Positions 36,299 through 42,307 of a DNA stretch of 42,307 nucleotides are shown piece after piece; the first letter of the stretch is position 1, and each line of letters opens with the position of its first letter. The DNA is from Thiotrichales bacterium (lineage in GTDB: Bacteria; Pseudomonadota; Gammaproteobacteria; Beggiatoales; Beggiatoaceae), in the NCBI GenBank assembly GCA_016744475.1, contig JADGEH010000034.1:1-42307 (forward strand), read 5' to 3'. Below the pieces are notes generated by a model. The model searched no databases, was not told where the DNA came from, and saw nothing but the letters and a program-made list of their open reading frames with translations. The position numbers and the translations under genes were made by a program.

Positions 36299-37315
36299 AT
36301 GCAACTGGGAATGATTGGTTTAGGCCGCATGGGTGCCAACATGGTGCGCCGTTTATTAAAACAAGGCCATGAATGTGTGGTGTTTGATGTCAATACCGAA
36401 GCGGTCAATACGCTGAGTGCTGAAGGGGCTATCGGTGCAGACAGCCTGGATGATTTGGTGGCTAAGCTCAGTCCCGCGCGTGCCGTGTGGATTATGCTGC
36501 CTGCGGCGGTGGTGGATAGCACTCTGGAACAACTCACGCCTTTGTTGCAAGCCGACGATATCGTGATTGATGGTGGAAATTCTTATTATAAAGACGACAT
36601 CGTGCGTGCGCGTCGCTTAGAACAACGCCGTTTGCGTTACATGGATGTAGGCACTAGCGGTGGTGTGTGGGGTTTAGAACGTGGTTATTGTTTAATGATT
36701 GGCGGCGATCATTCCGCTTATCAGCAGCTCAAACCGATCTTTTCCAGTCTGGCACCGGGTTTAGGCGACATTGAGCGCACGCCGGGACATGCAGAACAAC
36801 CTTCCTCCGCCGAACAAGGCTTTTTATATTGCGGTGTTGCGGGTGCCGGACACTTTGTCAAAATGGTTCACAATGGCATTGAATACGGCATGATGGCAGC
36901 CTATGCCGAAGGCTTAAATCTGCTTAAACATGCCAATGTAGGTCAACAAGCCCAAAGCCTCGATGCGGAAACCACGCCGTTACGCGATGCGGCTGAATTT
37001 CAGTATGAGATTCCGGTGGCAGAGGTGGCAGAAGTGTGGCGGCGTGGCAGTGTCGTGTCGTCTTGGTTATTGGATTTAACCGCCAAAGCGCTGCACAACG
37101 ATCAAGAACTCACGCATTTCAGTGGACAGGTATCGGATTCCGGCGAAGGACGCTGGACAGCTATCGCAGCCATTGAAGCGGGAGTGCCTGCACAAATCCT
37201 CAGCACCGCCGTGTTTAATCGCTTTATGTCACGCGGTGAAGACGACTATGCCAACAAACTCCTCTCTGCCATGCGCTTTGAATTTGGCGGACATCATGAA
37301 AAACCAGATAAATAA
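36299..37315 (+). CDS. gnd: Short-form 6-phosphogluconate dehydrogenase (decarboxylating)
   Basis: A 338-residue NAD(P)-dependent dehydrogenase of the pentose phosphate pathway, giving ribulose 5-phosphate and CO2. The Rossmann motif is MQLGMIGLGRMGANMVRRL. The substrate motif DGGNSYYKDD and the catalytic region HFVKMVHNGIEYGMMAAYAEG (split Lys/His/Asn) are intact. VSDSGEGRWT closes the active site. The short length marks the GndB/YqeC-type subgroup, often NAD-linked. AGAGG abuts the ATG at 36290, so the ATG at 36299 is preferred. Confidence 0.93.
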   Translation: MQLGMIGLGRMGANMVRRLLKQGHECVVFDVNTEAVNTLSAEGAIGADSLDDLVAKLSPARAVWIMLPAAVVDSTLEQLTPLLQADDIVIDGGNSYYKDDIVRARRLEQRRLRYMDVGTSGGVWGLERGYCLMIGGDHSAYQQLKPIFSSLAPGLGDIERTPGHAEQPSSAEQGFLYCGVAGAGHFVKMVHNGIEYGMMAAYAEGLNLLKHANVGQQAQSLDAETTPLRDAAEFQYEIPVAEVAEVWRRGSVVSSWLLDLTAKALHNDQELTHFSGQVSDSGEGRWTAIAAIEAGVPAQILSTAVFNRFMSRGEDDYANKLLSAMRFEFGGHHEKPDK

Positions 37316-37389
37316 GGCCATGTTTCAACGCTTGCGTCTATATTCAAGCGCTGAAAAAAAGCCTTTGCGTCACATCAGGACTTAAATCT

Positions 37390-38220
37390 GTGCTTGCTAA
37401 TCGCCTCATTTCATACCTTCCCCTCATGAAAGGCTTTGCGCCGCAGGGTTTACGCGCCGCCTGTATTTTAGCTCTGATGCTATTAGGCTTTTCTGCTGTT
37501 TCGGCTGAACCTACAGCAGATGATCCTGTCCCCGTTTCAGAGGCCATTAAGCAAGCGGTAGCAGAGGAAATCTATAGCATCGGTTTAGTCAATGTTGAAG
37601 CGTCTGAGTTGGTGTTTCGGCCTTCTTTGGACATGAATGATGTGTACGAAACCATCATTGGCGCTTATGTGTTTCAAATCAGCAGCGATGCCAGCATGTT
37701 GTTGCGCGGAGATTTGTTTTACACCGATGAAGGTGAATTGCTGGATGCTAAACAGCGTGCCACAGTGCGTCGTAACACGCTGGCATTGCTCGATGAAAAA
37801 GATATGATCAACTACCCCGCCACGGGGAAAACACAGCACCATCTGAGCGCCTTTATTGATGTGGACTGTGAATATTGCGCCCGCTTACATCACGACATCC
37901 CCCGCCTCAACGCCGCTGGTGTTCACTTAAGATTTCTCGCCTTTCCGCGTGAAGGGTTAGACACCCCCAATTTCCTCCGCACCGTATCTGTTTGGTGCTC
38001 TTCTGATCGCGCTGCTGCATTAGAGCGTTTAGAAGCAGGACACAGCATCCCCTCTCGCAGTTGCCCGAATCCGGTAGCCGCACATTTCTATCTAGGAGAG
38101 GCGTTCCGCGTGGAAGGCACTCCTACCTTAGTCTTATCCGATGGTCACATGCAGCCCGGTTATCCCGGCTTTAAACCCTTATTGCAATTGTTAGAACAAC
38201 ATCAGCACCAAACCCCCTAG
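37390..38220 (+). CDS. DsbC-like periplasmic thiol:disulfide isomerase
   Basis: A 276-residue exported thioredoxin-fold protein. The GTG start follows CAGGACTTAAATCT; the signal peptide lies at about 13-40 (ends AVSA/EP). An N-terminal dimerisation-like domain (about 50-125, NDVYETIIGAYVFQIS) leads to the catalytic domain with Cys160-Glu-Tyr-Cys163 in FIDVDCEYCARLH and the cis-proline loop VEGTPTLVLSDG. The CEYC centre differs from the usual CGYC. A further cysteine pair (WCSSD, SRSCPNP) matches DsbC's structural disulfide. It would correct disulfides in exported proteins such as the many c-type cytochromes. Confidence 0.87.
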   Translation: MLANRLISYLPLMKGFAPQGLRAACILALMLLGFSAVSAEPTADDPVPVSEAIKQAVAEEIYSIGLVNVEASELVFRPSLDMNDVYETIIGAYVFQISSDASMLLRGDLFYTDEGELLDAKQRATVRRNTLALLDEKDMINYPATGKTQHHLSAFIDVDCEYCARLHHDIPRLNAAGVHLRFLAFPREGLDTPNFLRTVSVWCSSDRAAALERLEAGHSIPSRSCPNPVAAHFYLGEAFRVEGTPTLVLSDGHMQPGYPGFKPLLQLLEQHQHQTP

Positions 38221-38313
38221 TTGTTTATCTTTTTCTTGTTCCCACGGTCTCCGTGGGAATGCTCACGGGGACGTTCTGCGTCCCGTGCCGCAGGAGCGAC
38301 ACACACCGCATTC

Positions 38314-38457
38314 CCACGCTGAGCGTCACTGCCATTAAGTTAAGAAAAAAGACTTGAAGTTTAAGCGCTTAGCCTCCCCTCCTTGAAGGAGGGGACATAA
38401 AATCAACGGCTTGCAATGCTACTTGGCTTAACTTAATGGCAGTGACGCTCAGCGTGG
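38314..38457. mobile_element. Element with 31 bp perfect inverted repeats
   Basis: The arms contain CCATTAAGTTAAG preceded by CACGCTGAGCGTCACTG on the left and the exact complement on the right. The inner 82 bp includes the 19-base palindrome at 38376. Part of the arm (CTTAACTTAA..TGGCAGTGA) also occurs at 29036-29056. Confidence 0.7.
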
Positions 38458-38612
38458 AAACGAGAAAAAAATAGTGAGCACGCTGTGGTGAATAGGTTTT
38501 CTTTATTTAATATCTTGGACAGCTTTTACCCACCCTACAGGGCTACAGGGCTGACCCCATTCTTTCTTGTAGAGTCTGTCATACCATTCAATGTGTGGCA
38601 TCTTAAATTGAA

Positions 38613-38715
38613 TATAGCTAAATTACATCATTTATAGGCTTACAATATAGACAAAACCAAGACTGCCAGTCCTTCAAGGACTGGCAGTCTTAACAACTGA
38701 TATATTTTAGCTATA
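38613..38715. mobile_element. 103 bp TATAGCTAAA element, copy 2
   Basis: Same length and layout as 34270-34372, with better preserved ends (TATAGCTAAA / TTTTAGCTATA). It lies 7 bp past the stop of the minus-strand membrane protein and its central palindrome may act as that gene's terminator. Confidence 0.82.
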
Positions 38716-38722
38716 GTGATAA

Positions 38723-39241
38723 TTATATATCCTTTATGAGTTTTCTTTGACGGATATGATATTCAATGACTGTGACAAAAGTATTCATACCGTACATAAA
38801 CATAAGCACTTCTATTTTCCCATGATGCTCTGTTTTTATCAGATAGCTTATTCTTGAGTCCTTTTGTTTGATAGAAACAATATCTGAAAATGGAATCACT
38901 TTTTCTGTCCAAAAATAGAACGGATTAAAAACATAAATATTTTCATCATCCCACAAAATTTTAAAATGAAATATATAAATAACCCATAAAAAAGAGATCA
39001 CACCGAGTGATATGAAAATAATCAAAACCAGTGTTTTTACATCTTCTCCATTAAGAACTGCTCGTATAGCTGAATTCGCAACCCATAAAAGCATTATCAT
39101 GATTAGTGTATAAAAAATTTTTGCACCATGAGTATGCGTGAGTATATTAATAGGTCGGTATTTACGTAAGTCAATGAACAATAAAACACCTATAAGAACA
39201 ACTAAAACAAATTTCAATCCATATGCTACCGTGACAGACAT
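38723..39241 (-). CDS. Membrane protein of unknown function
   Basis: A 172-residue protein with three hydrophobic helices: about 5-22, 45-60 and 75-95. A C-terminal soluble part (VFNPFYFWTEKVIPFSDIVSIKQKD, KIEVLMFMYG) resembles bacterial PH-like or DUF domains behind membrane anchors. I cannot name it. It is AT-rich compared with its neighbours, which suggests separate origin. Tandem ATGs follow GAGGGTAAA and the second is used; the longer frame from 39286 runs into a repeat. Confidence 0.65.
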   Translation of the reverse strand: MSVTVAYGLKFVLVVLIGVLLFIDLRKYRPINILTHTHGAKIFYTLIMIMLLWVANSAIRAVLNGEDVKTLVLIIFISLGVISFLWVIYIFHFKILWDDENIYVFNPFYFWTEKVIPFSDIVSIKQKDSRISYLIKTEHHGKIEVLMFMYGMNTFVTVIEYHIRQRKLIKDI

Positions 39242-39320
39242 CATTTTACCCTCGTTCTCATGCGTCGCTAATGCGTAGATGGGCAAAGCACAGCGTGCCC
39301 ATCATGACCGAGACACCCGC

Positions 39321-41894
39321 TCAGCTAGGCCACACCTGTTTGCGCAGCCCATAGCCGGTTTGCGCGATGCCCATCTCGGCGCGTTCCTGACACTGCGCCG
39401 CCTGCTCCGCATCTGCTTGTAATCGCCAATACTGCGCTTCCAGCAGGTTGGCATCCACCGCATACAAGGCCATATCACAGCGCTCGATAAGGCTGCGGGC
39501 ATAGTCAATATCCCGCTTAGCGGCGTGGCTGTCGTGTGCCAACAAAAACGCGGCACGGGCGAGGTAGAAAGGTGGTGCATCATCAATACTTTTCGCAGCT
39601 TCAATAGCATTGACAGCGCGGTCAAACGCGGTGCGGGTGTCGCTGGGCGATGCTTCAGGCAATAAGGCTTGAGCGCGAGCGAGGGTGAGGGTATTTACGG
39701 CAGCATCCAACAATAGCGCAGTTGTTTTGATTTTCAAACCATATTCGCCACGTTCAAGCACTTCTCTCACTAGCGTGTTCCCCGATGCTTTATCGTAGGA
39801 GGGGCAAAGCGCAGCGTGCCCATCATGGTCAGAGCTAGAGACGGGCACGCTGTCCTCGTTCCCATCAGCATCCCCACAAAGCCCCTGGGGACAAGACAGC
39901 GCATCTAACAAAAACGCGCAATACCAAGCCCCAGGCAGAGAAAACAAACGCGGATATTGCGGATAAGCCTCGGCACACAACACCTCCGCCCGCTCAAACG
40001 CCGTCCGCGCTTGCGTCATGTGCCCCTGCCGATGCAATACGCTGGCAAGACGTGCCTGGCTTTTCATCTGCTCGGTCTTATCCTCCACCTGCTCCGCCCA
40101 TGCCAAGGCTTGCCGCGCCCGTTGTTCAGCGGCGCTCAAATCCCCCAAGGGCAGGTGCAGGTCAGTGAGGTTTTGCGCGGCGATGGAAGCGTTTTTCCAA
40201 TCCTCTAATTTGATACGCAATTCCAAATTGGCCTCACACGGTGCCAGCGCCTCGCGCAAGCGCCCCAGCGACATGAGGCAGAAAGCAGCTTCGGACAGCA
40301 ACCATGCTTGGTCGTCATCAGATAAACCCGTGTGCTCTAGTTGTCGCCAACCAGCGGGGAAAAAGGCAGCAATGGCGCTGAGGTTTTGCGCATAAGCACC
40401 GAGTTTTTTCGTGCCGAAACCTTCACCACCACGCTCAATGCGCTGGTAATACACATCATCCAAAGCTTTTTGATACTCTCCCGCCAAACAGCCATGCAGC
40501 ACGGCGCGATACAAGGGCTGCATGGAGTCTAAGTCTTCGGGTTGTTCGGGCGCTTGTGCTTGATAATAGTCAAACAAAGCGCGGTGTGCGGCTTGAAAGG
40601 CGGACGGCTGCTGTTGTTGGAAATCTCGCCCAAAAAAGCTGCGGATTATGGCGTGGCTGTCCCATTGGGTGCGCTCGCCGTCTTCAGCAACACTCAGTAA
40701 GCTTAAGTGTTCTAGCCCTTGTTCGAGTTTGTGGCTGGCTTTTCGTCCTAAATCGCGCAAGGGCTGGAAATAGTCCACCTGTTGTAGCAATGCGTGTTTT
40801 TCTTTCCAGCCCAGCGGACGGTCAAATAAGCCCAGCAGATGCATAAAGCGGCGGGCGGGTTCATCGAGTTGTGCGGCGGCACACCAGGCCAGCACCCGTT
40901 GGGCGTGGCGTTCTTCCTCGGACAGTTGACGCCCTGTTTGATCGACATCGCCTGCGGCGGCTGAATAGGCGTTCAAACCGCCCAGCGTGCGCCATTCCGC
41001 AGGTAACACGCCGTCATATCGTCGCGCCACCAGACTGCCCAACACAGCCAGACTCAAGGCATGTCCGCCTAAATCACGCGACACCGCTTGCACATCTTTG
41101 GCAGCGCCTTGCACGCCTTTTAAGCCCAACAACGCCGCACCGTCGTCGGGCGGCAAGTTGTTCAACGGACAATCGAAATACAGCGGATGGAGCGCGGACG
41201 GTGCGGCGATCTCGCTCTGTTCTGTCCAGTCGTTTAACTCCACCACAGGCTGACGCGAGGACAGCAACACAAACGACTGCGGATGACGTTGTTGGCGCAG
41301 CGCGACGAAAAAATGCTGCAAAGCGATGTCCTGTAAACGCCCGTCATTAGCGTGCTGATCCAGTTGCAGCGGTTCCAGTCCGTCCAATATCAACAACACC
41401 GCTTGCTGCGCCAAACAATCCGCCAACCTCCGCCCTTTTTCGATCTCATCCTGCGGCACGCTGTCCACGCCTAAAAACGGCAAGACTTCACGCAAAAACG
41501 CGCTGGAGTCATTATAGGTTTTGCGGTGTCCTTGGCTGTAAAACGACCAAGCAAACACCCGCGCCACACCGCCGTAATGCGGTTTTAGCGTTTGCAGCCA
41601 GTGATACGTCAAAGCGGATTTCCCCGCCCCACCGCCCGCCACCAACACCGCCACGCCCACGCGCTGATCATCAAAAGCCTGCTGAAGTTTCCCCAACACT
41701 GCCGAGCGCCCGATGAGTTCCGCAGTGGTTGGCGTGGGGAGATGGTGGAGGTGGGTGTGTAGTGTTTTATCCGTGGGAGGAATATAAACAGGCGGTTTTT
41801 CTGTGTCTTTTTCCTGAATGTGGATATGGACTTCAGAATCCTTGAGGTGAGACACCGAAATGCCCGCCCATTTTTGTTTTAGCCAGTTGAACAT
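39321..41894 (-). CDS. STAND NTPase with TPR sensor (NLR-like protein)
   Basis: An 857-residue signal-transduction ATPase. Residues 11-24 (GISVSHLKDSEVHI) form a short beta-prone motif. The NTPase follows: Walker A VAGGGAGKSAL (about 85-95), FYSQG, Walker B LLILDGLEPLQ, sensor LLSSRQP, and LGGHALSLAVLG. A winged-helix region and about ten TPR-like helical units (about 430-850) make the sensor. This is the layout of bacterial NLR-type defence proteins. Residues of about 667-705 (CPQGLCGDADGNEDSV and on) are encoded by an inserted repeat in frame. Its upstream partner ends 36 bp before its start (AAGG at eight bases). Target and outcome are inferred. Confidence 0.88.
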   Translation of the reverse strand: MFNWLKQKWAGISVSHLKDSEVHIHIQEKDTEKPPVYIPPTDKTLHTHLHHLPTPTTAELIGRSAVLGKLQQAFDDQRVGVAVLVAGGGAGKSALTYHWLQTLKPHYGGVARVFAWSFYSQGHRKTYNDSSAFLREVLPFLGVDSVPQDEIEKGRRLADCLAQQAVLLILDGLEPLQLDQHANDGRLQDIALQHFFVALRQQRHPQSFVLLSSRQPVVELNDWTEQSEIAAPSALHPLYFDCPLNNLPPDDGAALLGLKGVQGAAKDVQAVSRDLGGHALSLAVLGSLVARRYDGVLPAEWRTLGGLNAYSAAAGDVDQTGRQLSEEERHAQRVLAWCAAAQLDEPARRFMHLLGLFDRPLGWKEKHALLQQVDYFQPLRDLGRKASHKLEQGLEHLSLLSVAEDGERTQWDSHAIIRSFFGRDFQQQQPSAFQAAHRALFDYYQAQAPEQPEDLDSMQPLYRAVLHGCLAGEYQKALDDVYYQRIERGGEGFGTKKLGAYAQNLSAIAAFFPAGWRQLEHTGLSDDDQAWLLSEAAFCLMSLGRLREALAPCEANLELRIKLEDWKNASIAAQNLTDLHLPLGDLSAAEQRARQALAWAEQVEDKTEQMKSQARLASVLHRQGHMTQARTAFERAEVLCAEAYPQYPRLFSLPGAWYCAFLLDALSCPQGLCGDADGNEDSVPVSSSDHDGHAALCPSYDKASGNTLVREVLERGEYGLKIKTTALLLDAAVNTLTLARAQALLPEASPSDTRTAFDRAVNAIEAAKSIDDAPPFYLARAAFLLAHDSHAAKRDIDYARSLIERCDMALYAVDANLLEAQYWRLQADAEQAAQCQERAEMGIAQTGYGLRKQVWPS
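39778..39895. repeat. Repeat inserted in frame in the NLR-like gene
   Basis: GGGGCAAAGCGCAGCGTGCC plus CATCATG, then GGGCACGCTG and CTCGTTCCCAT, match the non-coding repeat at 39243-39306 (GGGCAAAGCACAGCGTGCCC, CTCGTTCTCATG). In the gene they encode a low-complexity Cys/Asp/Ser segment that interrupts the TPR array without shifting frame. Confidence 0.65.
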
Positions 41895-41930
41895 AGCAAA
41901 AGCCTTGCTGGGGGGTGGGAGTCCACTCGG

Positions 41931-42191
41931 TTATTTGCGGATAGTGACTTTGGATTTGTCGATATTTTTCACAGAAACATGGCGATGGTCAGGACTGGCA
42001 ATATCCACTTCGCTCTCGTTGCGAATTTTGTCTACGATAGTCTGGTCTTTGGCTTGATGCTTTCCCGCATCGACCCCGAACCAGCCTTTTAAGCTCATGC
42101 GAAATGTATCGCTGCGGGTGATGCCCCACACGGCGACCATCGCAAACACAAAAAATGCGCCGAGCATTAAATACAATTCATGGGTGTCCAA
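41931..42191 (-). CDS. Small one-TM protein, candidate effector of the NLR-like protein
   Basis: An 86-residue protein: one transmembrane helix (about 6-25, LYLMLGAFFVFAMVAVWGI), a charged linker, and the C-terminal segment HVSVKNIDKSKVTI (71-84). An earlier NESEVDIAS (58-66) looks like a half-repeat of the same motif. It starts with TTG after TGGAGAAAAATC, since no ATG fits. It is encoded 36 bp before the NLR-like gene on the same strand. The C-terminal segment resembles residues 11-24 of that protein, so homotypic, amyloid-like recruitment is plausible. The TM helix would then be the membrane-targeting effector. Function is inference. Confidence 0.7.
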   Translation of the reverse strand: MDTHELYLMLGAFFVFAMVAVWGITRSDTFRMSLKGWFGVDAGKHQAKDQTIVDKIRNESEVDIASPDHRHVSVKNIDKSKVTIRK

Positions 42192-42201
42192 GATTTTTCT
42201 C

Positions 42202-42307
42202 CATTCACAGTTTATCTGATGCAGACATTGTTGGCTTTGCAGCGCGTCAAGTGGTCGATATACCTGAGTTGCAGATGGAAACGGTTGAACATCGTGCTAT
42301 GCATAGT
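42202..42307 (+). pseudogene. Truncated IS66-type transposase (TnpC)
   Basis: The frame reading SLSDADIVGFAARQVVDIP then ELQMETVEHRAMHS matches the zinc-finger/linker region of IS66 TnpC (LSDADV.GY..RQVFDIP...VTEHRA). The 5' part of the gene is absent: upstream sequence runs into the divergent small membrane protein. The 3' part leaves the window. The promoter of that divergent gene must lie inside this fragment. Confidence 0.7.

Larger units (their letters stand above)
38221..38722. repeat. Nested palindromes and two inverted-repeat elements
   Basis: No gene is present. There are CGTTCCCACG-type palindromes (38236-38330), an element with 31 bp perfect inverted ends (38314-38344 and 38427-38457) containing CCCCTCCTTGAAGGAGGGG, and a 103 bp TATAGCTAAA element (38613-38715). 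Confidence 0.7.

Noticed and set aside
40871..41350. A 159-codon plus-strand frame opposite the NLR-like gene
   Set aside because: It is Arg/His/Pro-rich shadow sequence without start signals; the minus-strand frame has clear NTPase motifs.

Overview
The window looks like a piece of a gammaproteobacterial chromosome. The best guess is a filamentous sulfur oxidiser of the Thiotrichales/Beggiatoaceae type. That is an inference from the combination of a complete nifHDKT block, a periplasmic nitrate reductase cluster, a CbbR-like LysR regulator, and an unusually heavy load of short palindromes and MITE-like elements. No rRNA or tRNA is present to prove it.

Layout, left to right. 1-5.3 kb: a nitrogen-status operon on the minus strand (TorF-type porin, glnK, amtB) behind a clear sigma-54 promoter with an NtrC-type site, then a double TerB-domain protein. 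5.3-8.9 kb: a secreted GH9 cellulase followed by about 850 bp of nested repeats. 8.9-17.1 kb: a di-iron ferritin-like gene diverging from a nap cluster in the order napD-napA-(toxin-antitoxin remnant)-truncated haemoglobin-napG-napH-napB-napC, with a perfect FNR-type box in front. 17.1-24.5 kb: the nif operon on the minus strand, nifH-nifD-nifK-nifT-ferredoxin-nafY plus two genes of unknown function. Its sigma-54 promoter and NifA site are visible, and it shares a strong bidirectional terminator with nap. 24.5-28.4 kb: a pilin-like protein, a TPR/OGT-like glycosyltransferase and mraY. 28.4-33.1 kb: a repeat field, a SEL1 lipoprotein, a methyltransferase and rsmH. 33.2-38.2 kb: a TAXI-type binding protein, a CbbR-like regulator, a zinc-ribbon membrane protein, a short-form 6-phosphogluconate dehydrogenase and a DsbC-like protein. 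38.2-42.3 kb: repeats, a small membrane protein, then a two-gene unit of a one-TM small protein and a STAND NTPase/TPR (NLR-like) protein, and a truncated IS66-type transposase at the edge.

Functionally, the first 24 kb is mostly a nitrogen island: ammonium sensing and uptake, nitrate respiration or electron disposal, and N2 fixation. Each branch carries its own recognisable promoter logic (NtrC/sigma-54, FNR, NifA/sigma-54).

The most interesting candidate system is at the right end. The small membrane protein ends in a 14-residue segment (HVSVKNIDKSKVTI) that matches the extreme N-terminus of the neighbouring NLR-like protein (GISVSHLKDSEVHI). This is the architecture of bacterial amyloid-signalling effector/NLR pairs in antiphage defence.

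Interspersed repeats are a second theme. Five full copies of a ~160 bp MITE share terminal AGAGCCTATACGAA. A sixth, related element keeps part of the core but has completely different ends. Several other terminal-inverted-repeat elements are nested in one another or inserted between nap genes.
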